Positions 26,619-34,922 of a DNA stretch of 64,000 bases are shown one piece after another. The notes below the pieces were generated by a model. The model was given only the letters and a program-made list of their open reading frames with translations. It was not told the DNA's origin and ran no database searches. Each line of letters opens with the position of its first letter. Within the stretch, counting starts at the first letter, position 1. A program made the position numbers and the translations under genes. Source of the DNA: Qipengyuania vulgaris (GTDB taxonomy: Bacteria > Pseudomonadota > Alphaproteobacteria > Sphingomonadales > Sphingomonadaceae); the NCBI RefSeq assembly GCF_009827325.1, contig NZ_WTYC01000002.1:186001-250000 (forward strand), written 5' to 3'.

Positions 26619-29381
26619 ATGGTCGATAGCGTGAGCCCTGCACTACCCCTCCCGGCCCTAAGCGCCAGCCACGCGGGCACCTGGCTGCGCGATGCGAGTG
26701 GAACCACGCGCGAATGTTCCAAGGGTGAAGCGGTGATGGCGGCCGCTGATACCCCATTGCTGCTGCTGAACGCTCCGCTGGTGGCGAGCAGGCTGGGCTA
26801 TCCCGACCTGTCCGGCCTCGATCTGCTCGAACTATTCGCCTTCATCCACCCTGCCCGATTTTGCGTGCCGACCCCGAAGGGTCTGGCGCATGCGCTCGGC
26901 CTTGACGAACCGGCAGACGATGCCGGTGTGCCCCTGCTCCTACAAAAGGCAGCGGGAGCACTGGTGGAAACCTGCGAAACCGCCGATTGGGCGGAACGTG
27001 AGGGCGCATGGTCGTCGCTCCAATCGCTCAGCCGGCTGCGCTGGCCCTGGGCGAACATCCTCGCGCCGCATGTGCGCAAGCCGGAAACTGCCGAGAAGTG
27101 GTTGTTCACACGCTTGCCCGAATGGGAGGAGACGCCCGAGCGCCCGCAGCCGGCACAGGTCCTCATCGAAGAGCCCGAAATCGAGGCCCATCTCGAACGT
27201 CTGACCGGCGAAGGGGCCGAGCGGCGCGAGGGGCAGCGGCTGTTCGCCCGCGGTGCCGGACATGTCTTCGGCCCGCGAGACAGGCAGAAACGTCCGCATG
27301 TCCTTCTCGCGCAGGCCGGCACTGGCATCGGCAAGACGCTGGGATACCTCGCCCCCGCCTCGCTCTGGGCGGCAGCCTCCGGGGGAACCGTCTGGGTCAG
27401 CACTTACACCAAGAACCTGCAGCGCCAGTTGCGGCGCGAGAGCACGCGCGCCTGGCCCCTCACCCGGCCTGACGGATCGCCGCCGGTAGTGGTGCGCAAG
27501 GGCCGTGAAAACTATCTCTGCCTGCTCAATCTGGAGGATGCGTTGCAGGGCGGGTTCGCAGGCCGACCGGCGATTCTGGCACACCTCGTCGCGCGCTGGG
27601 CGGCCTATACGCAGGATGGCGACATGATCGGCGGGGACCTGCCCGGCTGGCTCGGCACGCTCTACCGCAAACGCGGGATTGCCGCACTGACCGACCAGCG
27701 CGGCGAATGCATCTATGCCGGCTGCCCGCACTACCGGAAATGCTTCATCGAACGCAGCGCGAGGAACGCCGCGCAGGCTGATCTCGTCATCGCCAACCAT
27801 GCGCTGGTGATGGTCAATGCCGCCCGCGGACGCGACCCGGCGAGCAGGCCGACGCGCATCGTGTTCGACGAGGGCCACCACGTCTTCGACGCCGCCGACC
27901 GCACTTTTTCTGCCGCGCTCACAGGGCAGGAAGCCATCGAACTGCGGCGCTGGATCGTGGGGCCCGAACGCAATTCGCGCGGCCGCCGCCGGGGGCTTGC
28001 GGCACGGCTGGCCGATGTCGCGAGCTATGATGACGCAGGAGGCCAGGCGGTGGAAGCGGCAGTTCAGGCTGCACAGGAATTGCCGTCCGAAGGATGGCTT
28101 GGCCGACTGGCCGAAGGCGCACCGCTCGGGCCGCTCGAGGCACTCCTCGCGCAGGTGCGCGCGGTCACCTACGCGCGGGACGAAAGCGGACAGGAGGCCG
28201 GATACGGCATCGAAACCGAGACTTCGCAGCTTCCCGGCGAACTGGTCGAGGCTGCAGGAACGGCGGCGCAGGCCCTCGCCCAGATTCGCTCGCCGCTCCT
28301 GAAACTTGCGGGCAGGCTCGAGGCGATCATGACAGACGCGCCCGACTGGCTCGACGGCCAAGGCCGCGCGCGGATCGAAGGCGCGCGGCACTCGCTCGCC
28401 TGGCGGATCGACCTGATCGCTGCCTGGGAGGCGCTTCTTTCGCGGCTCGGCGGCCCGGCCGACCCCGAATTTGTCGACTGGCTGGCGGTCGACCGCAACG
28501 ACGCTCGCGAATTCGACATCGGGCTCTATCGGCACTGGCTCGATCCCATGAAGCCTTTCGCCAAGGTCGTGCTCGAACCCGCGCATGGCGTCATGCTGAC
28601 TAGTGCCACGCTTACCGATCGGGACGAGGCTGGTCCCGACTGGCCGCATGCAATCGCGAAAAGCGGTGCACCGCACCTCGAACTCATTCCGAAAACCGCG
28701 CAGGCCGACAGCCCCTTCGACTACGCCGGAAGGGCAGAAGTGCTGATCGTCACCGATATCAAGCGCGGCGACATTCCCGCGCTTGCGGGTGCCTATGCGC
28801 GGCTGATCGAAGCCTCCGAAGGCGGCGTGCTGGGCCTGTTCACCGCCATCCGCCGGATGCGTGCCATATATGGGAGGATAGCGGATCGCCTCGCCCGCGC
28901 CGGACTGCCGCTTTACGCGCAGCACGTCGATCCGATCGATACCGGAACGCTGACCGACATCTTCCGCGACGACGCCCGCGCCAGTCTGCTCGGCACCGAC
29001 GCCCTGCGCGACGGGGTGGATGTGCCGGGACGATCCTTGCGCTGCGTAGTGATGGAAAGCGTCCCTTGGCCGCGGCCGACCATCCTGCACCGGGCAAGGC
29101 GAGCGGCTGCAGCCGAAGAGTCTGGCGGCGCGAAGCGGTATGACGACCGGATTATTCGCGCACGGCTGGCGCAAGCGTTCGGGCGCTTGATCAGGAGCGG
29201 AGAGGATTCAGGACATTTCGTGATCCTTTCCTCAGCTTTTCCAAGCCGGCTGCTGGCGGCCTTCCCCGAAGGCACGCCCGTCATACGCCTGACGCTTGCG
29301 GAAGCTTTACAGCGCGTTGCGAAGGGTGTTGGAGACGGCGCTCAAGCCGAAGTGACCGCAGCGGAGAACGAACACTCGTGA
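26619..29381 (+). CDS. DinG/XPD-like ATP-dependent DNA helicase
   Basis: A 920-residue superfamily 2 helicase. Walker A is AQAGTGIGKTLGYL (about 231-244), motif Ia TYTKNLQRQL, Walker B FDEGHH, and motif VI lies near QAFGRLIRSG. Between I and II are four cysteines (NYLC, GEC, GC, KC) in the positions of the [4Fe-4S] cluster of XPD/DinG. Such enzymes unwind DNA 5' to 3' and resolve R-loops or collisions during repair. The N-terminal 190 residues (LPALSASHAGTWL) are a sphingomonad-type extension. Start at 26619 keeps this conserved opening; an internal ATG at 26736 is less likely. It overlaps the next gene by 4 bases. Confidence 0.93.
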   Translation: MVDSVSPALPLPALSASHAGTWLRDASGTTRECSKGEAVMAAADTPLLLLNAPLVASRLGYPDLSGLDLLELFAFIHPARFCVPTPKGLAHALGLDEPADDAGVPLLLQKAAGALVETCETADWAEREGAWSSLQSLSRLRWPWANILAPHVRKPETAEKWLFTRLPEWEETPERPQPAQVLIEEPEIEAHLERLTGEGAERREGQRLFARGAGHVFGPRDRQKRPHVLLAQAGTGIGKTLGYLAPASLWAAASGGTVWVSTYTKNLQRQLRRESTRAWPLTRPDGSPPVVVRKGRENYLCLLNLEDALQGGFAGRPAILAHLVARWAAYTQDGDMIGGDLPGWLGTLYRKRGIAALTDQRGECIYAGCPHYRKCFIERSARNAAQADLVIANHALVMVNAARGRDPASRPTRIVFDEGHHVFDAADRTFSAALTGQEAIELRRWIVGPERNSRGRRRGLAARLADVASYDDAGGQAVEAAVQAAQELPSEGWLGRLAEGAPLGPLEALLAQVRAVTYARDESGQEAGYGIETETSQLPGELVEAAGTAAQALAQIRSPLLKLAGRLEAIMTDAPDWLDGQGRARIEGARHSLAWRIDLIAAWEALLSRLGGPADPEFVDWLAVDRNDAREFDIGLYRHWLDPMKPFAKVVLEPAHGVMLTSATLTDRDEAGPDWPHAIAKSGAPHLELIPKTAQADSPFDYAGRAEVLIVTDIKRGDIPALAGAYARLIEASEGGVLGLFTAIRRMRAIYGRIADRLARAGLPLYAQHVDPIDTGTLTDIFRDDARASLLGTDALRDGVDVPGRSLRCVVMESVPWPRPTILHRARRAAAAEESGGAKRYDDRIIRARLAQAFGRLIRSGEDSGHFVILSSAFPSRLLAAFPEGTPVIRLTLAEALQRVAKGVGDGAQAEVTAAENEHS

Positions 29382-29908
29382 AAATCCTGGGATTATTGCG
29401 CCATGCCAAGTCCGACTGGGGCGAAAGCGACAAGCGCGATTTCGACCGGGGTCTCAACCGGCGTGGCCGCAAGGGTGCCGAACTGATCGGGGCACACATC
29501 CGCGATCACGGGGTGAAGTGGGATAAGCTTGTCGCCAGTCCCGCACAGCGGGTGAAGACGACGCTGGAAGAGGCCGATATTGGCCCCGCTCCCGATTGGC
29601 AGGATAGTCTTTATCTCGCCTCCACCGAAACGATCTGCGACGTGATCCGTGAACAGGGCGGCGATGCCGACCGCCTGCTGGTGGCGGGCCACAATCCGGG
29701 CTTCGGAGACATGGTTTTCGAACTTGTCGCCCCGCGCAATGAAAACGCCCTGTTCGACGAGGCCAAGGTCAAGTTCCCCACCGCCGCCTTCGCCGTATTC
29801 GAACTCGACATAGACGAATGGGCAGACCTTGCGGAAGGCTGCGGCAAGCTAGTGCATTTCGCCCGACCGCGCGATCTCGATCCGGAGCTTGGTCCGGAGC
29901 ACGGATAA
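29378..29908 (+). CDS. SixA-type histidine phosphatase family protein
   Basis: A 176-residue member of the histidine phosphatase superfamily. The RHG-type motif is LLRHAKSDWGE with nucleophile His9, and the second His is in VAGHNPGF; Arg residues in RDFDRGLNRRGRKGAELIG complete the phosphate pocket. SixA removes phosphate from phosphohistidine on Hpt domains in E. coli, but related proteins act on small molecules. The start is a GTG overlapping the helicase stop (GTGA), so translation is coupled. Confidence 0.88.
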   Translation: MKILGLLRHAKSDWGESDKRDFDRGLNRRGRKGAELIGAHIRDHGVKWDKLVASPAQRVKTTLEEADIGPAPDWQDSLYLASTETICDVIREQGGDADRLLVAGHNPGFGDMVFELVAPRNENALFDEAKVKFPTAAFAVFELDIDEWADLAEGCGKLVHFARPRDLDPELGPEHG

Positions 29909-29980
29909 ACGTGAAAGTGCCCTTTCATTCCGCGCACACTTCGCTAATGCGAACTCTTATCAAGTAAGAGGATTAATTTT

Positions 29981-30487
29981 ATGCGTAAGATTTCCATCGT
30001 TACTGCGCTTGCAGGCGCAGCCATCACCCTGTCGGCCTGTTCAGGCGAAACCGAGGAAGCCGCCGAGGGCACGACTGCAGAAGCGCCGGTTGCCGACACA
30101 ACCGAAGCTGAGGCTGCGAGCACCGTGGTCGACGCCAATACCGCAACAGAGGAACAGCTTGCAGGGATGGAAGGCATGTCCCCCGATCTTGCAGCAGCGG
30201 TCGTAGCGGGACAGCCCTATGAGAACGTTAGCGCCTTCAATGCCACGCTCCTCGAAACGCTGAGCGAAGAAGAAGCAGCCGCCGTGCGCGAAACGCTCTT
30301 CGTTCCGGTCAACCTCAACACCGCCAGCGAAGCCGATATCAAGCTGATCCCCGGCATGACCGACAAGATGGTCTACGAATTCCTCGAATATCGTCCCTAT
30401 GAGGACATGGCCGAATTCGACCGCGAAATTGGCAAGTATGTAGACGAAGCCGAAGTCGCCCGTTTCCGTAGCTACGTCACTCTCTGA
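29981..30487 (+). CDS. ComEA-like lipoprotein with two helix-hairpin-helix repeats
   Basis: A 168-residue protein. The signal peptide ends in lipobox LSAC (Cys20), followed by an acidic Glu/Ala/Thr linker (21-55). Two tandem HhH units follow: ANTATEEQLAGMEGMSPDLAAAV (about 54-76) and VNLNTASEADIKLIPGMTDKMVYEFLEYRPY (about 109-139). HhH lipoproteins of the ComEA type bind incoming DNA in competent cells, but acidic variants like this exist in many non-competent species. Its stop overlaps the convergent MsrQ-like gene by 16 bases. GAGG precedes the ATG. Confidence 0.8.
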   Translation: MRKISIVTALAGAAITLSACSGETEEAAEGTTAEAPVADTTEAEAASTVVDANTATEEQLAGMEGMSPDLAAAVVAGQPYENVSAFNATLLETLSEEEAAAVRETLFVPVNLNTASEADIKLIPGMTDKMVYEFLEYRPYEDMAEFDREIGKYVDEAEVARFRSYVTL

Positions 30488-31056
30488 CGCCGCTGGAGAA
30501 AGATCCGCACCAACTCGATCACGGCCAGGATACCTACGTGGATCCAGGCCGCGGTCGGGTCGAATGCCGACCATACCCAATGCAGGAAGGTCAGCACCGC
30601 CGCAGGATAGACCAGCCGGTGCAGCGACTTCCATGACCTCTTGAGCTTGCGCATCGACACATTGTTCGAAGTCACGGCCAGCGGCACGAACAGCACCAGA
30701 GCCAGCCAGCCGACGAGGATGAAGTCCTCATCGAGCTCGGCGAGAACCAACTCGAGCGAACCTTTCTTCCACAAATACATCGCCGTATGCCCCGCCGCAT
30801 AGGCGAAGCTGGCCACACCCAGGTCGCGCCGTCGCCTCATGAGCCAGATCGCCCATCGCTGCTTGCGAAACAGCAATTTGATCGGCGTTACCGCAAGCGT
30901 CACCATCAGCAGCCACGCCGCCCAATCCCCGCTATCGCCGATTGCGTGGCCGTAACCATACTCGTCAGGCGTCATGAGCCAGCGCCAGCAGATCCAGAAA
31001 CCCGGCAGCGCAAGGACGAACCAGAGAAATGGCTGGGATTTCAGGATCGATTTCAA
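30472..31056 (-). CDS. msrQ: MsrQ/YedZ-like heme membrane protein
   Basis: A 194-residue integral membrane protein with five to six helices of the ferric-reductase-like family. Candidate heme ligands are in ASFAYAAGHTAMYLW and SLHRLVYPAAVLTFLHWVWS. MsrQ passes electrons from quinol to the periplasmic methionine sulfoxide reductase MsrP; no msrP lies beside it, which is unusual. The C-terminal end overlaps the convergent HhH lipoprotein gene. The next gene leftward-reading upstream is soxR (52 bases), so both may answer redox stress, though this is inference. Confidence 0.82.
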   Translation of the reverse strand: MKSILKSQPFLWFVLALPGFWICWRWLMTPDEYGYGHAIGDSGDWAAWLLMVTLAVTPIKLLFRKQRWAIWLMRRRRDLGVASFAYAAGHTAMYLWKKGSLELVLAELDEDFILVGWLALVLFVPLAVTSNNVSMRKLKRSWKSLHRLVYPAAVLTFLHWVWSAFDPTAAWIHVGILAVIELVRIFLQRRQRVT

Positions 31057-31108
31057 GACAGAAGCAAGCTTGGTACGGGCATGGCCGCGCTATGGTGGGT
31101 TCGGTAAC

Positions 31109-31546
31109 CTACCGCAAGACCCGCGGCCCGACGCCGTCTTCTCCCCATTTATCGCCCGCGTTGTAAAGCGCGCATTTCTTCAGGCTGAGGCAGCCGCAGC
31201 CGATACACCCGTCGAGATCCTCGCGCACCTTTTCAAGCGCGGCAATCTGCGCATCGATCCGGCGCCGCACCTCGCTGCTGATCTTCTTCCAGTCAGCTGC
31301 GTTGGGCGTCCGCCCCTGCGGCAGGCCCGCGAGTGCATCTTCGATTTGGCCAAGTGACAAACCGAGTTTCTGCGCAATCAGGATAAAGCTGAGCCGGCGG
31401 ATGTCGCTGCGCAGGAAGCGCCGCTGATTGCCGGAAGTGCGCAATGGTTCGACCAGTCCCTTCCCCTCATAGAAACGGATGGCTGAGACCGAGAGACCGG
31501 TACGGCGGGCAAGATCGCCGATCGGCAGGAGGTCGTTCGCTTTCAT
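31109..31546 (-). CDS. soxR: Redox-sensitive transcriptional activator SoxR
   Basis: A 145-residue MerR-family protein. The N-terminal winged helix (IGDLARRTGLSVSAIRFYEGKGL, residues 8-30) is followed by a dimerisation helix and the SoxR [2Fe-2S] site CIGCGCLSLKKC (C-x2-C-x-C-x5-C, starting near residue 113). Oxidation of the cluster by redox-active compounds switches the protein to an activator. It is divergent from a VOC gene, with a consensus SoxR box between them. There is no soxS, as is usual outside the enterics. Confidence 0.95.
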   Translation of the reverse strand: MKANDLLPIGDLARRTGLSVSAIRFYEGKGLVEPLRTSGNQRRFLRSDIRRLSFILIAQKLGLSLGQIEDALAGLPQGRTPNAADWKKISSEVRRRIDAQIAALEKVREDLDGCIGCGCLSLKKCALYNAGDKWGEDGVGPRVLR

Positions 31547-31573
31547 CGATTACAGAGATAGCGCAAATGAAGC

Positions 31574-31604
31574 TTGACCTCAACTTAGCTTGAGGTTGCA
31601 TATA
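31574..31604 (+). promoter_or_regulatory. SoxR box and MerR-type promoter
   Basis: CCTCAACTTAGCTTGAGG (31578-31595) differs by only two bases from the classical SoxR palindrome CCTCAAGTTAACTTGAGG. It lies inside a promoter with TTGACC (31574-31579) and CATATA (31599-31604) separated by 19 bases, the overlong spacer that MerR-family activators untwist. It faces the VOC gene at 31667. Confidence 0.85.
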
Positions 31605-31666
31605 TCTCTGCATCGCAATCAGCGCCGCACCTTACCGAAGGTCGGCGTATCAGAAGGAGATGCATC

Positions 31667-32038
31667 ATGGCGCAAGGACGCCTCGAACACGCCAATATTT
31701 CGGTTACCGACCCGGATCGCAGTGCCGCATTGCTGGCGGAGCTGCTTGGATGGAAGGAGCGCTGGCGCGGGACATCACAGCTCGGCGGGCGCTCGGTCCA
31801 TGTGGGTGCGGAGCATGACTATATCGCGCTCTACACCGGTGACCAGGTGAAGGGCGATTATCGCAAGGGCCAGCCGCTCAACCATATCGCCTTCACCGTT
31901 GGCGATCTCGATGCTGCGGAAGCGGTGGTCGAAGGCCACGGCCTCAAACCTTTCGGGCATGACGATTACGATCCGGGCAGGAGGTTCTATTTCTTCGACT
32001 GGGACGGTATCGAATTCGAGGTGGTCAGCTATGAATGA
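31667..32038 (+). CDS. VOC family (glyoxalase/dioxygenase fold) protein, SoxR target
   Basis: A 123-residue two-module vicinal oxygen chelate protein: RLEHANISVTDPDRSAALLAELLGW (first beta-alpha-beta) and LNHIAFTVGDLDAAEAVVEGHG (second), ending FYFFDWDGIEFEVVSYE. Likely metal ligands are His8, His74 and the Glu of FEVVS. Relatives include glyoxalase I, bleomycin-binding and dioxygenase proteins; the substrate is not evident. The SoxR box just upstream suggests induction by redox-cycling compounds, and a role in detoxifying such a compound or its aldehyde products is inferred. GAAGGAG precedes the ATG. Confidence 0.85.
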   Translation: MAQGRLEHANISVTDPDRSAALLAELLGWKERWRGTSQLGGRSVHVGAEHDYIALYTGDQVKGDYRKGQPLNHIAFTVGDLDAAEAVVEGHGLKPFGHDDYDPGRRFYFFDWDGIEFEVVSYE

Positions 32039-32094
32039 GATCATGCTTCGCCGTCCGCCGTTCAGCCCGCCAGAGAAACCCGAAAAGCGAACAC

Positions 32095-32547
32095 TCAGCC
32101 CGGAAGTGTCCCCGTCTGCCGAAGTGCCTCGGTCAGGGCGATCGCGGCGCTTGTCGCCAGGTTGAGCGATCGGACCTGGGGGCACATCGGCAGGCGGACG
32201 CTTGCGTCCACACCGGCGCGAACCGCATCGGTCACGCCTGCGCTTTCCTTGCCGAAGAGCAGGACATCGTCGGGGCGATATTCGAAGTCGTAAGAGGATT
32301 GAGTTGCCCTAGTGGTGAAGAGCACCAGGCGGCTGTCCGCGTGGGCTTCGCGGAAGGCCTCGAACCCGCGGTGGCGGACAACCTCGACGTGGTCGATGTA
32401 ATCCATCGCAGCGCGCCGCACTCGCCGGTCGTCCCACGGGAAACCGAGCGGCTCGATCAGGTCGACGCCTGCGCCCATGCACGCGCCGAGCCGCATCACG
32501 GCACCGACGTTTCCGGCAATTTCGGGTTCGAACAGGGCTATTCGCAT
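32095..32547 (-). CDS. trmL: tRNA (cytidine/uridine-34-2'-O)-methyltransferase TrmL
   Basis: A 150-residue SPOUT enzyme that methylates the wobble ribose of leucine tRNAs. Its length equals the minimal single-domain TrmL. Motifs: FEPEIAGNVGAVMRLGACMGAG (motif 1, with the Asn), LLFGKESAGV (motif 2) and RSLNLATSAAIAL (motif 3), which form the knotted SAM site. ATG at 32547 is chosen; the frame upstream starts only with TTG. It lies 4 bases after the SRAP gene in a leftward ubiA-SRAP-trmL operon. Confidence 0.94.
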   Translation of the reverse strand: MRIALFEPEIAGNVGAVMRLGACMGAGVDLIEPLGFPWDDRRVRRAAMDYIDHVEVVRHRGFEAFREAHADSRLVLFTTRATQSSYDFEYRPDDVLLFGKESAGVTDAVRAGVDASVRLPMCPQVRSLNLATSAAIALTEALRQTGTLPG

Positions 32548-32551
32548 CGGA

Positions 32552-33172
32552 TCAGAGCAGCCCAACTTGGCCCGTGCCCGACCACGGCTGACGCGTCCGA
32601 TCGAGCGCCAGTTCGCCTTCCCAGGGTCGGCACAGCGTCAAGGCTTCTTCAGGAGAGCCCGCAGTCCATTGTGCCCAGTCACTTTCTGCCAACAGAACGG
32701 GCATGCGTGTGTGGCATTCAGCCGCTGCTCCGCAGGCGTCCGTCATGACCATGGAATAGCATTCACCCCATTCATCCGTATCGCGCCACACTCCTGCGAC
32801 GGCGAACAGTTCGGCATCCGGTCGGGTGATCCAGGTACGCATCTTGCTACCCGAGGCCCCTTCGGCCTCCGCCCACGCGGTGACGGGGATCAGGCATCGC
32901 CGGCCCTCGAAACTGAAGCGCCAGAAGTAGCTGCGGAGCTTGTCGGTCCGCGTGTTGTTGACCGGCTTTGGCTTGAGCGGCTGCCCGCTCTTGCCCTTCA
33001 TCACCAGCGGGAAACCCCAGTTCATCTGCCTGAGACTTCCCTCGGCCACCACCGCACCCGGATAGCCGGGAAAGACCTCTTCGCCGAGATTGGCCCGGCC
33101 GAGTTCGTTGACCGCTTTGAACCAAGCAGCGACCTCGTCCTTACCCTTGGTCATCCGGTAGAGGTTGCACAT
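32552..33172 (-). CDS. SOS response-associated peptidase (SRAP/YedK/HMCES family)
   Basis: A 206-residue protein that crosslinks to abasic sites in single-stranded DNA. Catalytic Cys2 is directly after the initiator Met (MCNLY; the more common opening is MCGR), PVNNTRTD supplies the Asn, AWAEAEG the Glu and AECHTRMPVLL the His. The family protects abasic sites by a thiazolidine link and can self-release. Its start overlaps the ubiA stop by one base (TGATG). Confidence 0.93.
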   Translation of the reverse strand: MCNLYRMTKGKDEVAAWFKAVNELGRANLGEEVFPGYPGAVVAEGSLRQMNWGFPLVMKGKSGQPLKPKPVNNTRTDKLRSYFWRFSFEGRRCLIPVTAWAEAEGASGSKMRTWITRPDAELFAVAGVWRDTDEWGECYSMVMTDACGAAAECHTRMPVLLAESDWAQWTAGSPEEALTLCRPWEGELALDRTRQPWSGTGQVGLL

Positions 33173-34086
33173 CAGGCGTTGCCCACCACGAAGCAGGCGG
33201 CAGCGACTAGGGCCCCCGCCCAGCGGTTCGAACGGAAGCGTTCAAGCGGGTTGGCGGGATCGTCCCCATCGAGAGTCGAGACTTGCCACGCTAGATGGCC
33301 GGCCGCAGGGACGAGCGCCAGCAGAGCAATCCAGTCCGCGCGGTAAAGCCAGAAAGCCAGTGCCCACAGCGCCACCGCCCCGGCGTAGAACAGCGCGACG
33401 CCGCCCTTCACCTGACCGCCCAGTCGCAGCGCAGAGGAACGGATACCGACCAGGGCATCATCCTCGCGGTCCTGCATGGCATATATCGTGTCGTAGCCGA
33501 TTACCCACAGTGCCGCGCCCGCATACATTGCCGCCAGCGCATCGAGATTGTCGGCGCGCAGCTGCGTCCATCCCACCAGCAGGCCCCACGAAAACACGAG
33601 GCCGAGCCAGGCCTGCGGCCACCATGTGATCCGTTTCATGAAAGGATAAGCGGCCACCAAGGCGAGGCTCGCCAGTGCGACGATCTGTCCCAGCGGACGC
33701 AATTGCAGCAGCACGACCAGCCCGACCAGGCATAGAGCCAGCAACCACCCCCAAGCGAGTTTCTTCGGCACTCGCCCGCTAGCCACCGGGCGGCTGGCGG
33801 TGCGTGACACCTTCCGGTCGAGATCGGCATCGACGATGTCGTTATAGACGCAGCCCGCACCGCGCATGGCAATACTGCCCAGCAGCAGCCAGCCGAGCAG
33901 TGCCCATTGCCAGCCGGCGCCCGTCAGCCACACGCCCCAGACGCAGGGCCAGAACAGCAGCCACCAACCGATCGGCCGGTCGAATCGTGCCAGCTGTGCA
34001 AGGTCTCGCAGGCGCTGCGGAAGGCGCACGATGAGCCCGCGATGCTCGCTGTCCGGTACGATATCACTCGAAGCTGGTTCGCTCAT
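33172..34086 (-). CDS. ubiA: 4-hydroxybenzoate polyprenyltransferase
   Basis: A 304-residue inner-membrane prenyltransferase of ubiquinone synthesis, joining a polyprenyl chain to 4-hydroxybenzoate. Nine or so helices are visible. The first Asp-rich motif is YNDIVDADLDRKVSRTASRP and the second YDTIYAMQDREDD; both chelate Mg-diphosphate. ATG at 34086 is chosen because the residues before the first helix (LPQRLRDLAQLARFDRPIGWWL) match UbiA; a longer frame upstream is the antisense of rsmE. The gene is divergent from rsmE by 39 bases. Confidence 0.95.
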   Translation of the reverse strand: MSEPASSDIVPDSEHRGLIVRLPQRLRDLAQLARFDRPIGWWLLFWPCVWGVWLTGAGWQWALLGWLLLGSIAMRGAGCVYNDIVDADLDRKVSRTASRPVASGRVPKKLAWGWLLALCLVGLVVLLQLRPLGQIVALASLALVAAYPFMKRITWWPQAWLGLVFSWGLLVGWTQLRADNLDALAAMYAGAALWVIGYDTIYAMQDREDDALVGIRSSALRLGGQVKGGVALFYAGAVALWALAFWLYRADWIALLALVPAAGHLAWQVSTLDGDDPANPLERFRSNRWAGALVAAACFVVGNA

Positions 34087-34125
34087 GGGTTGCTCCCTAC
34101 CCTCGCGCGTGCCACCTGCAAAGCC

Positions 34126-34881
34126 ATGCCCGCAACTCCCGCCTGGCCGCCCAAGAGCGCACCGCGCCTGTTCGTCGCCACCCCCCTGTCCGAAGGTGCG
34201 GAAGTGCGCATCGAGGGCAATCAGGCGCATTACCTCGGCAAGGTCATGCGAATCTCGACCGGCGATACTGTGATCCTCTGCGATAACGAAACCGGCGAAT
34301 GGGCCGCGGAAGTTATCGACATAGGCAAGCGGCACACAACCATGACGGCCCGGCAGCATCTGCGGGAGCGGGAGGAAGTCCCCGACTTCTGGCTCTGCGC
34401 CGCGCTGCTCAAGAAGGATCGGTTCGACATGGTGCTGGAAAAGGCGACCGAGCTGGGCGTCGCCGCTATTCATCCCATCGTCACTCGCCGCTGCGTAGCC
34501 GACAAGCTCAATTCCGAGCGCGCATCCGCCATCGTGACCGAGGCCGCGGAGCAATGCGCGCGCACCGCGCTCCCCCCAGTGGCCAAGCCGCGCAAGCTCG
34601 ACGGATTGCTGCGTGACTGGCCCGAGGACCGCATCCTGTTCTTCGCAGATGAGGAAGGCGGTGAACCCGCTGCCGACGCTTTCTGTTACGCAGACGGTCC
34701 AGCTGCTCTGCTCACCGGCCCGGAAGGCGGATTCGACGATGAGGAGCGCGCAGCGATTCGCGCCCATCCCAATGCCCGGCCCATCAGCCTCGGTCCACGA
34801 ATCCTGCGCGGCGAAACTGCCGCGCTTGCGGGGATCGCCGTATGGATGGCGGAAGCGGGCGACTGGATCGACGCGGAATAA
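34126..34881 (+). CDS. rsmE: 16S rRNA (uracil-1498-N3)-methyltransferase RsmE
   Basis: A 251-residue SPOUT methyltransferase with an N-terminal PUA-like part (RLFVATPLSEGAEVRI, then HYLGKVMRISTGD) and a C-terminal knot. Motifs: KKDRFDMVLEKATELGVAAIHPI, TEAAEQCARTALP, LTGPEGGFDDEE and ISLGPRILRGETAAL, the last two forming the SAM pocket. It methylates U1498 in the decoding region of 16S rRNA. The start at 34126 follows divergent from ubiA; gshA begins 41 bases downstream. Confidence 0.95.
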   Translation: MPATPAWPPKSAPRLFVATPLSEGAEVRIEGNQAHYLGKVMRISTGDTVILCDNETGEWAAEVIDIGKRHTTMTARQHLREREEVPDFWLCAALLKKDRFDMVLEKATELGVAAIHPIVTRRCVADKLNSERASAIVTEAAEQCARTALPPVAKPRKLDGLLRDWPEDRILFFADEEGGEPAADAFCYADGPAALLTGPEGGFDDEERAAIRAHPNARPISLGPRILRGETAALAGIAVWMAEAGDWIDAE

Positions 34882-34922
34882 TTCTCTTTCCTCGCGAGGT
34901 TGGGTTTCCTAACGCAACTTTC

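Noticed and set aside
26940-29174. A 744-codon reverse-strand open frame opposite the DinG-like helicase
   Set aside because: The forward frame carries complete helicase motifs. Long antisense frames are usual in G+C-rich genes.
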